A DNA stretch of 64,000 bases from Haloarcula vallismortis ATCC 29715. Its GTDB lineage: Archaea; Halobacteriota; Halobacteria; Halobacteriales; Haloarculaceae. Position numbers and translations under genes: made by a program. A model generated the notes under the pieces. The model saw nothing but the letters and a program-made list of their open reading frames with translations, ran no database searches and had not been told where the DNA came from. Location: positions 62,001 to 126,000 of the forward strand of contig NZ_AOLQ01000004.1 in assembly GCF_000337775.1 (NCBI RefSeq). Reading direction: 5' to 3'. Below are positions 33,576-40,961 of the stretch, piece after piece (position 1 is the stretch's first letter; each line of letters starts with the position of its first letter).

Positions 33576-34612
33576 CAGACTTCGCCCCCGCGGGCCACGT
33601 CCTCGCCCTCTTGGGCGTCAAGCGCGTCGTTGATGCCGTCGCCGATGAGGTTCATCGACATCACGAACAGGAAAATTGCGCCGCCGGGGAAGACGGTGAC
33701 CCACCAGGGAATCGACCCGCCCGGCCCCTGAACGATGGTCTGGCGGGTCTGGTCGAGCATCGTGCCCCACTCGGCGGAACTGGGCGGGAGGCCCAGCCCG
33801 AGGAAGCCAAGTGCTGCCACACCGATGACGACGGTCCCGATGGAAAGGGAAGCCTGAACGACCAGCGGCGCGATGGCGTTGGGGACGACGTGTCTGAAGA
33901 TGATACGGCGGTCCCGCGCTCCCAGCGCTTTCGCCGCCAGCACGTACTCGTTTTCCTTGACTTTCAGAATCTCGCCGCGTATCAGCCGGGCGTAGCCGGC
34001 CCAGCCGATGGCGGTAAAGGCGAGCACCAGCTCCCAGTACCCCTTCCCGAGCACGGCGACGATGATGAGCGCCAGCAGGAGGCCGGGGAACGCGAAGATG
34101 AGGTCGAGTATCCGCATCAACGTCTCGTCGACCCAGCCGCCGTAGTAGCCGGCAATCGCGCCGTACACCAGCCCGATTGCGGCGGTGACCAGGACGACGA
34201 TGAAGCCGATAGAGAGGCTGAACCGGCCGCCGTACAGCACGCGGGAGAACACGTCCCGCGCGGAGCCGTCGGTCCCGAACGGGTGGGCCAGCGACGGGGC
34301 CTCGTAGGCGCTCACGTCGAGGCCCTGCGCGTACAGAATCGCGCCCGGGTCATACGGCGCGAGTGAGAACGGCTGGACGGTGACGCCAGCAATCGTGATT
34401 GGACGGGCAAACAGCGCCAGCAGCGACATCACGATGACGATGTACAGCCCGAGCATCGCGCTGCGGTTCCGGCGGAACTCGCGCCAGGCGCGCACCCATC
34501 GGCCCTCGGTCCCTGTGTCTCTCGTCTCTGTCCAGTCGGATAGCGGTTCGCGGGACTCGACGCGGTCGGCGTCGAACCCCGTTATCCGGATGCGTCCTCG
34601 GTCCGTACTCAT
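33575..34612 (-). CDS. oppC: Dipeptide/oligopeptide ABC permease (OppC/DppC-type)
   Basis: A 345-residue permease with six membrane segments and an extended cytoplasmic N-terminus (residues 1-50), as in OppC-type proteins. The EAA-loop region reads YVLAAKALGARDRRIIFRHVVPNAIAPLVV, which contacts the ATPases. It is third in the oppA-B-C-D-F operon; four bases separate it from the upstream oppB stop. A long extracytoplasmic loop (TVQPFSLAPYDPGAILYAQGLDVSAYEAPSLA) follows TM1. Confidence 0.95.
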   Translation of the reverse strand: MSTDRGRIRITGFDADRVESREPLSDWTETRDTGTEGRWVRAWREFRRNRSAMLGLYIVIVMSLLALFARPITIAGVTVQPFSLAPYDPGAILYAQGLDVSAYEAPSLAHPFGTDGSARDVFSRVLYGGRFSLSIGFIVVLVTAAIGLVYGAIAGYYGGWVDETLMRILDLIFAFPGLLLALIIVAVLGKGYWELVLAFTAIGWAGYARLIRGEILKVKENEYVLAAKALGARDRRIIFRHVVPNAIAPLVVQASLSIGTVVIGVAALGFLGLGLPPSSAEWGTMLDQTRQTIVQGPGGSIPWWVTVFPGGAIFLFVMSMNLIGDGINDALDAQEGEDVARGGEV

Positions 34613-34615
34613 AGG

Positions 34616-35569
34616 TCAGTCATAGCGGATTCGTGGGTCCAGCACAGCGTACATGATGTCTGCAAGCAGGTTTGCGAGGATGATTGTCACGCCGGTAAAC
34701 AGCGTGATTGCCATGATGAGGTCGACCTCGCGGCCGACGATGGCCCCGACGAAGGCCCGACCGAGGCCGGGCCAGGCGAACACCTGCTCGACGACGACGG
34801 CCCCGGCGAAGATGCTCGCGGTCAGGAACGCGGCAATGGTGGTCACAGAGATGAGCGAGTTCCGCAGGACGTGTTTCAACACGACTGTTCGCTCGGGAAG
34901 CCCCTTTGCCCGCGCCGCCGTGACGTACTCCTTGTTCAGCTCCTCGGCCATCGACGACCGCATCACGCGCATCAGCGTCGCCGACGACGCCGTCCCGATG
35001 GTGACACCCGGGAGGACGAGATACCACAGCATATCGGCCGAAAGCAGCGGCTTATCCGGAGCCAGCACCGGCCACAGGTCCAGCCAGAGCGCGAACACGA
35101 GAATGAGCATCAGCCCGAGCCAGAAGTTCGGCAGCGAGATGCCCGACAGCGCGAACACCCGCGAGAGGTCATCGCCCAGCGTGTCCTTGTTGACCGCCGC
35201 GTAGATGCCGGCCGGGATGGCTATGAGCAGGGCGATGGCCCAGCCGAACAGCCCCAGCGCGATAGTCTCGGGGAGCCGGGCCATGATGTAGGGCAGGACC
35301 GGCTGGTCGACGCTGATGACCGTCCCGAGATCGCCCTGCAGGACGTTGCCCATCCACGTGAGATACTGCTGCCAGACGGGGCCGTCGAGCCCGTATCTGG
35401 CGCGTATCGCCGCCTCTTCGGCCGCCGAAATCTGTGGGTTCAGTGCGACCATCTGGTCGATGGGGTCCCCCGGCGTCAGGTGGACCAGCGCGAAGGTGAG
35501 GACCGAGACGCCGAACAGTATCGGGACTGTCGCGGCCACGCGAACCGCGATGAATCGTCTGAGGCTCAT
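34616..35569 (-). CDS. oppB: Dipeptide/oligopeptide ABC permease (OppB/DppB-type)
   Basis: A 317-residue permease starting MSLRRFIAVRVAATVPILFGVSV. It has the OppB-family second motif LVHLTPGDPIDQMV and the EAA loop EYVTAARAKGLPERTVVLKHVLRNSLISVTT. The frame continues 58 codons upstream but this part is Arg/Gly-rich and lies inside oppA. The start overlaps the oppA stop in an ATGA configuration, giving translational coupling. With oppC it forms the transmembrane channel. Confidence 0.95.
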   Translation of the reverse strand: MSLRRFIAVRVAATVPILFGVSVLTFALVHLTPGDPIDQMVALNPQISAAEEAAIRARYGLDGPVWQQYLTWMGNVLQGDLGTVISVDQPVLPYIMARLPETIALGLFGWAIALLIAIPAGIYAAVNKDTLGDDLSRVFALSGISLPNFWLGLMLILVFALWLDLWPVLAPDKPLLSADMLWYLVLPGVTIGTASSATLMRVMRSSMAEELNKEYVTAARAKGLPERTVVLKHVLRNSLISVTTIAAFLTASIFAGAVVVEQVFAWPGLGRAFVGAIVGREVDLIMAITLFTGVTIILANLLADIMYAVLDPRIRYD

Positions 35570-37518
35570 GACTCCCGGTCCAGATACGCGACCTGCTGGT
35601 CCGTCGGGTCGTGCAGGCCGTAGGGCAGGATTCCGCCGGAGAACGTGTAGGTGTTGTGCCCGACGTAATCGGTCGACAGCGACGAGACGTTCGTCCCGAA
35701 GACGGTGTAGCTGTTGGGGGCCTGCTCGATGAGTCCCCGCCACACCTGATCGTACTGCTCACCGCGGAACCCCGGGTCCTCGACGGCGTCGACCGAAAAC
35801 CGCGCCTCCGTCGCGATCTCGTCGAGGTCCGGCGTATCGACCCGCTGGAAGTTACAGCATTGCCCGAAGTTGTCGATGGAGTTCACGGCGTCGTAGAAGC
35901 TCCCGGGGTTGAACGTCCCTGAGAGGCCGATGAGGACGATGTTGCCCTGCTGGTAGTACTCCGGGCCGAGGATGCGCTGGACGAACGTCGTGAACTCGAA
36001 GGTCTCGACGCCGATATCGAAAAACTCCGTGTTGCTCATCACCTGAGCGATGAGCTCGGCCTCCCGCACGCGGTCATCGGAGGTGTTGGTCTCGATAGTC
36101 GCTTCGATGGGCGTCTCGACGCCGAGGTCATCGATGGCTTCCCCCAGCAGTTCGGTCGCGGCCTCGGTGTCCTGTTCGGTCTGTGGGCGCAGTTCCTCGA
36201 CCAGTGCCTCGTAGTCGGCCGACCCCTCTTCGGCGGCCAGTTCGGGCAGCGGCGTGTAGGCCGGGTTCCGGTACCCGTTGTAGATGTTCTCCGCAATCTG
36301 GGCGCGGGGAATCAGCTGATTGACGCCCCGGCGAATGCGCGGGTCGTCCCACGGCGAGACGGTGACGGGATACTGGAGGAAGTTGTACGCGCCGGCGTTG
36401 GTCACGCTGAGCCGGTAGTCCTCCGCGCTCCGGTACTCGCTGTAGGTGTCGCTCGTGAGCCCGTATGTGAGGTCGATCTCGTTGTTGTTGAGCGCGGCCG
36501 CACGGGTCGCGTCGTCGGTGACGATGGAAACCGTGACATCGTCGACGACCGGGCTCGTCGGGAACCCCTCCGGGCCGTCCCACCACTCCAGCGCGTCGAA
36601 GCCGAGGTCGTCCAGCCAGTAGTCCTCGAACGTGCTGAACTGGGCGCGCTGTTCGGCCTCGTAGGACTCGAACTCGAAGGGGCCGGTCCCGATGGGTGTG
36701 AGGTCGTTGCGCGGGTCCGCGCCGGTATTGGGGTACTCCTCGATGTGCTCCATCGGGTAGACCGTCGTCGGCAGTTGACTGTCGGCCTCGGCGTCGGGCT
36801 CCTGGCCGTAGATGTCGACGGTGTAGTCGTCGACCGCTTCAGCGTAGAGGAACGAGTCGAAAGTCTGTGCGGAGATGGCGGAGTTCTCGAGCACTTCGTA
36901 GGAGCGGGCGACGTGCTCTGCGGTCATCTCCTCGCCGTTGTGGAACGTGACGCCCTCGTGGAGTTCGGCCCGATACTGAATCCCGTAGGTGCCGTCCGCG
37001 ACAGCGTCGGGCGCTTCGTTGACTGTCAGCACCTCGCCGGCTTCGGGGTTCCTGATGATTATCTGGTCGTCGGCGACGAGATTCCCCTCGTCGTTTGTCT
37101 CCGCCGACACCATGTACGGCTCGTAGGCCCCGTCCTCGACTTCCTGGACGTCCATCCGTTCCCACGTCTTCGCGAGCCACGGGTACACAGTCCCCGCGGC
37201 GTCCTGTGTGATGAGACCCTCGTAGATGAGTCCATGGACGTTGCCGGCCGGCGCGCTGGTGCTGTATGACGGGTCGAAGGAATCGATACCCGCACCGAGG
37301 CCGAACCTGAGTGTCCCGCCTTCCTGAATCTCGTCGACGGACACCGCTGCCCGCTCCCGGACCGGGTCGAGGCTCTGGCCACCCTCGCTTTCACCGTCCC
37401 CGCCGCCGTCACTGCCGGCGCTACAACCGGCGAGCGCCATTACTGTTGCCGCGCCTCCTGTCTTGAGGACACGCCGTCGCGTCACTGTACTCGCGTCTGC
37501 AGCTGGGTCATAAGGCAT
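35566..37518 (-). CDS. oppA: Solute-binding protein of the peptide ABC transporter (Tat lipoprotein)
   Basis: A 650-residue extracytoplasmic binding protein (SBP family 5). The N-terminus carries a Tat-type signal (TRRRVLKTGGAATVMALAGC) with a lipobox cysteine, so it is exported folded and lipid-anchored, as usual in haloarchaea. A Gly/Asp/Glu-rich linker follows, then family-5 blocks (GGTLRFGLGAGIDSFDPSYS, YDVEL-type and EGVTFHNGEEMTAEHVARSYEV). Length is above the typical 520-560 residues, owing to acidic insertions. Substrate is probably a di- or oligopeptide but other compounds (sugars, nickel) are bound by relatives. It is the first gene of the minus-strand operon. Confidence 0.93.
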   Translation of the reverse strand: MPYDPAADASTVTRRRVLKTGGAATVMALAGCSAGSDGGGDGESEGGQSLDPVRERAAVSVDEIQEGGTLRFGLGAGIDSFDPSYSTSAPAGNVHGLIYEGLITQDAAGTVYPWLAKTWERMDVQEVEDGAYEPYMVSAETNDEGNLVADDQIIIRNPEAGEVLTVNEAPDAVADGTYGIQYRAELHEGVTFHNGEEMTAEHVARSYEVLENSAISAQTFDSFLYAEAVDDYTVDIYGQEPDAEADSQLPTTVYPMEHIEEYPNTGADPRNDLTPIGTGPFEFESYEAEQRAQFSTFEDYWLDDLGFDALEWWDGPEGFPTSPVVDDVTVSIVTDDATRAAALNNNEIDLTYGLTSDTYSEYRSAEDYRLSVTNAGAYNFLQYPVTVSPWDDPRIRRGVNQLIPRAQIAENIYNGYRNPAYTPLPELAAEEGSADYEALVEELRPQTEQDTEAATELLGEAIDDLGVETPIEATIETNTSDDRVREAELIAQVMSNTEFFDIGVETFEFTTFVQRILGPEYYQQGNIVLIGLSGTFNPGSFYDAVNSIDNFGQCCNFQRVDTPDLDEIATEARFSVDAVEDPGFRGEQYDQVWRGLIEQAPNSYTVFGTNVSSLSTDYVGHNTYTFSGGILPYGLHDPTDQQVAYLDRES

Positions 37519-37872
37519 TCCCGTTGACCTCGAAAGTTATGCGTTATGTTGCCTTCCCACACACTTATAGCATAACGGCGTCCGGAGCCAATCAACAACT
37601 GGTGTGCGACAGTCTCGGAGCACGCTAAACGGAGCCGATACAGACACGCGGCTGAGACATCCCCGGTCAAACGCCGTCGGTGTCTGGGCTCCGAACGGTG
37701 CGACGCCACTCTCTGTGACATCCCGCTGTTCGGGACCACGACTAGAGGAGACGAGACGTGCAGCCGGTGCTTCACGTTGTCCTGACGACGGACTGCCCGG
37801 TATGAGTAGAACTGAGCCCCAGTCAACGCTGGGGCCGCCACCTACCGTTGGGATTCAGGTTCGGGGGGCGGT
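37519..37872. other. Intergenic region with oppA promoter and a hairpin downstream of the NifU gene
   Basis: 354 bases without a convincing gene. The oppA promoter should lie near its left end, where AT-rich sequence (CACACTTATAGCATAACG, 37560-37577) provides a TATA-like element on the minus strand. A 7-bp hairpin (GCCCCAG/CTGGGGC, 37816-37835) lies just after the nifU stop on the minus strand and could act as a 3' structure or weak terminator; no T-run follows. Confidence 0.6.
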
Positions 37873-38199
37873 TCAGAACGGAGGGCTGTAATCCTCGTAC
37901 TCGTCCATCTCCTCCATATCGTCAGTCTTGGATGGCATGACCGCCGCGCGCGGGCCGCCGGACCGGACGACTTCGACGTCTTCGAGTCCGTCGACGCTCT
38001 CCGGGAGTCGGCGTTCGATTGCCTTCATCGTCATCGGGGCGATGCCACATCCCGAGCACGCACCACCGATGGCAACGGTCGCCGTGCCTTCGCTCTCGTC
38101 GATGTCGCGGACTTCGAAGTTACCGCCGTGTTGCTGGATCTGCGGGACGTTGTTGCTCAAGTAGTTACGCGTCTGTCGTTCGAGTCCTTCAGCGCTCAT
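37873..38199 (-). CDS. NifU C-terminal-domain Fe-S scaffold protein
   Basis: A 108-residue protein of the NifU/Nfu C-terminal domain type with the CSGC cluster-binding motif (Cys48-X2-Cys51) in a GGACSGCGIAPMTM context. It assembles or carries Fe-S clusters for transfer to apo-enzymes in the cytosol. An acidic C-terminal tail (KTDDMEEMDEYEDYSPPF) is a haloarchaeal feature. Its promoter contains two TTnGG-N4-CCnAA palindromes, suggesting control by an iron-type DtxR/IdeR regulator, one of which is encoded immediately upstream. Length matches single-domain Nfu proteins. Confidence 0.92.
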   Translation of the reverse strand: MSAEGLERQTRNYLSNNVPQIQQHGGNFEVRDIDESEGTATVAIGGACSGCGIAPMTMKAIERRLPESVDGLEDVEVVRSGGPRAAVMPSKTDDMEEMDEYEDYSPPF

Positions 38200-38220
38200 A
38201 ACAATCCTACATACGCACCG

Positions 38221-38236
38221 TCATATCATAAATATG
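38221..38236 (-). promoter_or_regulatory. TATA element for the NifU gene
   Basis: On the minus strand the sequence ACATATTTATGATATG lies 22-38 bases before the ATG. It is AT-rich in a GC-rich genome and fits a haloarchaeal TATA box giving a very short or absent 5' leader. It abuts the palindrome at 38242-38255 on its upstream side. Confidence 0.6.
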
Positions 38237-38241
38237 TCTAT

Positions 38242-38255
38242 TTTGGTATGCCTAA
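38242..38255. promoter_or_regulatory. Iron-box-like palindrome adjacent to the nifU TATA
   Basis: TTTGGTATGCCTAA matches the TTAGG-N4-CCTAA (IdeR/DtxR/SirR-type) consensus with one mismatch in the left half. Further T and A residues extend the dyad on both sides. It lies immediately upstream of the NifU TATA element, a position where binding could block or assist TFB/TBP. Confidence 0.65.
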
Positions 38256-38288
38256 AATATCGGTTCACAGGCCTTCAGAGCCAATAAT

Positions 38289-38302
38289 TTTGGCTCGCCA
38301 AA
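38289..38302. promoter_or_regulatory. Second iron-box-like palindrome upstream of nifU
   Basis: TTTGGCTCGCCAAA is a palindrome of the TTnGG-N4-CCnAA kind: both arms read TTTGG/CCAAA and are symmetric. It lies 47 bases (centre to centre) upstream of the first, about 4.5 helical turns, suitable for cooperative binding. It is 66 bases from the 3' end of the dtxR-like gene. Confidence 0.6.
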
Positions 38303-38367
38303 CAATTAGTATCCCACTTCTATTATTTTTCGTGTGACCTAAAATAGCCTTGTTGCGAAGTCGCTAC

Positions 38368-38790
38368 TCAGGCGGTGTCCTCGTCTGGTGCCGCCGAACC
38401 TGTCTCCGAAACGTCCTGTCTCTGTCTCGGCTCGGCGTCGCAGGGCAGTGTGGCGGCCAGTCGCTCCGCCACCATCGGACTGACTAGACCGGCCAGTTCC
38501 ATCGCTTCCGCCTCATGGTCGTCGAGGTCGAGGACCCCCCGAAAGAACCACGAGACGGTCACGTACGCCTCGTGTAACTCCGCTGCTTCCTCACGCCCCG
38601 ATGGCGTTAACGTCACCCCATCGTATGGCTCGTAGGTCACGAAACCCTCCTCTGCGAGCCGCTGGCACATCTCCGTTACCGCTGCCGGAGACCGATCAAG
38701 CATCTCCCCTAGCTCTCCCGGGGCGACAGGTGGTTCGTCCCGGTGCTGTGCGATGTATATCGCCAGCAGATACTCTGGTGCCGTTCTCAT
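38368..38790 (-). CDS. DtxR/SirR-family regulator lacking canonical metal ligands
   Basis: A 140-residue regulator with an N-terminal winged helix (VAPGELGEMLDRSPAAVTEMCQRLAEEGFVTYEPYDGVTLTP) and a DtxR-type dimerisation helix region. By eye against IdeR from memory, several metal-binding residues differ: His79 aligns with Tyr, Glu83 with Ser, His98 with Glu, Cys102 with Met, Glu105 with Ala and His106 with Gly. No SH3-like third domain. It may have lost classic Fe/Mn binding or use other ligands. A GGAG about six bases before ATG supports the start. Two iron-box palindromes flank a TATA element about 400 bases upstream. Confidence 0.85.
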   Translation of the reverse strand: MRTAPEYLLAIYIAQHRDEPPVAPGELGEMLDRSPAAVTEMCQRLAEEGFVTYEPYDGVTLTPSGREEAAELHEAYVTVSWFFRGVLDLDDHEAEAMELAGLVSPMVAERLAATLPCDAEPRQRQDVSETGSAAPDEDTA

Positions 38791-39178
38791 CGCTCCGACG
38801 GATCCATCCGATTCCCGCCGCCTGTAGACGTCCCTGTCGTCGACTCCCCAGTCGACTGCTCACCGGTCCCGAAGAGTACCGCGGCGGCCCACGCCCACAG
38901 TCGGGCATGCGACCGCTGCGGGCGTTTCCCCCGCCCTACTATTTCGCTATTGCTGTCACCCCTCATCAGGCAGACGCCCCCCAATGGTGTCGGTAGAGCG
39001 CGGGTGGCCGAGCGACCGCTCGCCGTTGGAAACTCGGAACGACGCCCGCAATGTGCGTCGGCACCACGCGAACGCTGTCGATAGCGCCCTCGACAGTAGG
39101 AAGCGACCCCCCATCGATTTCTGCGTGGGTCTCCCCCCGTTTGTGCCCCGCACTCAGTACCGTCGTCTGCCATATGTT

Positions 39179-39192
39179 TTAGGCTTGCCTAA
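39179..39192. promoter_or_regulatory. Perfect iron-box palindrome near the transcription start
   Basis: TTAGGCTTGCCTAA has perfect TTAGG/CCTAA arms, the classic DtxR/IdeR/SirR operator. On the minus strand it lies a few bases downstream of the TATA box and just before the ATG at 39173, so bound protein would block initiation. Confidence 0.75.
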
Positions 39193-39195
39193 TAA

Positions 39196-39206
39196 TATAA
39201 AACCTC
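39196..39206 (-). promoter_or_regulatory. TATA box between two iron-box palindromes
   Basis: Minus-strand TTTTATATTAT in a GC-rich genome. The expected start point is about 25 bases downstream, near 39173, so the RNA could be leaderless for the frame starting there or a long leader to dtxR. It lies between the palindromes at 39179-39192 and 39215-39228. Confidence 0.6.
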
Positions 39207-39214
39207 TGCGGTTT

Positions 39215-39228
39215 TTAGGACGCCCTAA
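39215..39228. promoter_or_regulatory. Second perfect iron-box palindrome upstream of the dtxR promoter
   Basis: TTAGGACGCCCTAA has perfect TTAGG and CCTAA arms around ACGC. It lies on the upstream side of the TATA element; its centre is 36 bases from that of the other box. Two boxes around a TATA resemble repressed iron-response promoters. Confidence 0.75.
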
Positions 39229-39464
39229 TTCAATCGGCGTCGCCGGTAAACGGACCAGTCGAGCCTGCCGTCCAGAGAAGTGCGCCCATCACACGGCACT
39301 CCACCTCACTATCGGAAGTGGTCTCCGCCGTCATCGCTGTGCTGAATCGACTCGGTTAGTTTGCCACATTTGATATCGCGTTATATAATTTATCAAGAGA
39401 ACCGTTGCTCACCGCCGACTCGTCGATAAACAGCCAGATACGGGTAAGTAGCGGCTAAAACGTC

Positions 39465-40373
39465 CTACTCAGTAAACTCAGTAATAGAATCGAACGCATC
39501 GGTCGCCAGCCGTTCGGCGACTGCATCCCTGTCTACATCGCTGATTTCCTGCGGGTACTTTCGTTCGAAATAGCTCACGATGTTCTCGACGTCGCGAGTT
39601 AGCAGTTCCCGGGCGTTTTCGTGGTCGGTCGGAACGGCCTGGGGCCAGTCGAAGACCACGACGCCCTCGTTCGTGACGAAGACGTTGTACTCGCTCATGT
39701 CCGCGTGGACGTACCCCTCGCGGTAGGCTGTCTGCATCTCTTCGAGCACGAGATCTAAAATCGGCAGTACCTGTTCCGTTTCGAGTTTCGTCCGGGAGAG
39801 TTCGACGCCATCTATCTTCTCCATCACAATGGCGTGTCGGTTGGTATCGACCGGCTGCGGGACCGACACCTCGGGATACAGCGTTTCGAGGGCATCATAC
39901 TCCCGCTCGGCGGCCTTCCGGGCGGTGTAGAGCCAGGAGACGTGGTCGCGGTCGGCGGTGTACTCTCGCTCTTTCATTACTTCGCGGAAATTGGTGTACC
40001 CTTCGCGGTGGTACTTCAGGGCTACCGGCTTGTACGACTGGGCCTCGTACACGTCGCTCTCCTTGCCCACGCCCAGCGGCGAACCAACACCTTCGATGGT
40101 GTCGCGCTCGGCGAAGGTGTGTAGCGCGAGCGTGTCGTACCCCTCGAAAGTGAGTTTGAACCCCTCGTACTGGATGGTCTTCCGTTCGACCAGCCCGCGG
40201 TCCGCACACCGGTCGAGCCGGTAGTCGACGTCTTCCGCCGTCAGCCGGGAGAACTCGGTCAACTTCTCGCGGGCGACGTACTCCGAGAACCGCATCCCCT
40301 GCTCGACGCCGGAGAGCAGATGGAAGTCCTCGGGTTCCAGCTCCGCCATCACTGAAGCCACGTTCTGGACCAT
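39465..40373 (-). CDS. rio2: RIO2-family serine/threonine protein kinase
   Basis: A 302-residue atypical kinase required for small ribosomal subunit maturation in archaea and eukaryotes. An N-terminal winged helix (residues about 10-85) is diagnostic for RIO2. The kinase domain has the nucleotide loop GVGKESDVYEA (101-111), Lys120 (PVALKYH), catalytic Asp225 in HADMSEYN (223-230) and DWPQ (242-245) for metal binding. The C-terminal lobe is compact. Archaeal RIO2 is normally around 280-300 residues, so it is complete. The gene stands alone and is transcribed away from the AT-rich 40.4-40.9 kb gap. Confidence 0.95.
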   Translation of the reverse strand: MVQNVASVMAELEPEDFHLLSGVEQGMRFSEYVAREKLTEFSRLTAEDVDYRLDRCADRGLVERKTIQYEGFKLTFEGYDTLALHTFAERDTIEGVGSPLGVGKESDVYEAQSYKPVALKYHREGYTNFREVMKEREYTADRDHVSWLYTARKAAEREYDALETLYPEVSVPQPVDTNRHAIVMEKIDGVELSRTKLETEQVLPILDLVLEEMQTAYREGYVHADMSEYNVFVTNEGVVVFDWPQAVPTDHENARELLTRDVENIVSYFERKYPQEISDVDRDAVAERLATDAFDSITEFTE

Positions 40374-40961
40374 TAGCGTTCTTTACTCGATGGACTGGTA
40401 AAAGGCCGACGCGTTGGCTGGATAGGTTAATAAACCATTTAGCGCTATACAAAATCACTTATATCGGTCTCAGCCCAGCCGTTGTATCGGCGGACGACAA
40501 GCGTTTTCACCGGGGTTGGCTGGGTGCAAATGGGTTTAGCGGCACTGTGGTGTTCGGACGGTCCGCCCAAGACAGTCGCGCCAGTATCTATCGTCTGCCC
40601 GACCACCCGCTACTGGATTCCGTGTTTTGTGACCGAGACCGTACTGCAGTCGATTGCTCGTGGAACAAGACCGTCTTTTGCAGAATCTCACGTCTTCAGA
40701 AGGACATTATGCGACTACTATCGCTACTGTACTGCCGTTTCTGTATCTCAAAATGCAGCTGATGGGGCCGGAAAACGGCGTTAGCTGATCGCAAACTCTC
40801 TTCACGATGCAGTTGACAGAAGCGGTAAGCTGGGCATCAACTCGAAAATGCGTTCCTAACCACGGTGCCAGTATATGTAAGGCGAACAATGAATACGTTC
40901 GCCGACTGTACGTCCACTAAGTTACTCTCTACTTTTGGTTATCTAAACGCAACTATGCCGT
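40374..40961. other. Intergenic region, AT-rich, no convincing gene; possible insertion remnant
   Basis: 588 bases of lower GC than the surrounding genes. It holds the RIO2 promoter (AT-rich 40400-40465) and the mannosyltransferase promoter (40930-40950, CTACTTTTGGTTATC). Short frames between 40482 and 40889 on both strands are Cys-rich and not acidic, unlike haloarchaeal proteins, and I recognise no domain. They might be decayed insertion-sequence DNA, but no terminal repeats are visible. Confidence 0.5.

Larger units (their letters stand above)
38791..39464. other. Intergenic region upstream of dtxR with a doubly boxed promoter; no convincing gene
   Basis: 674 bases. On the minus strand a strong promoter (TTTTATATTA TATA box near 39197-39206 between two iron boxes) points towards dtxR. 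An open frame starts at an ATG at 39173 and runs to 38787, overlapping the dtxR ATG, but its product is Arg/Cys-rich and poor in acidic residues. A second minus-strand frame without ATG reads more acidic near its start (GETHAEIDGGSLPTVEGAID). This could be a long leader, or a frameshifted gene remnant. The rest (39230-39464) is AT-rich near 39360-39420 with no signal I can name. Confidence 0.5.

Noticed and set aside
37816-37835. GCCCCAG/CTGGGGC hairpin as an intrinsic terminator
   Set aside because: No T-run follows on the minus strand, and haloarchaeal terminators rely on T-runs; kept only as a note.
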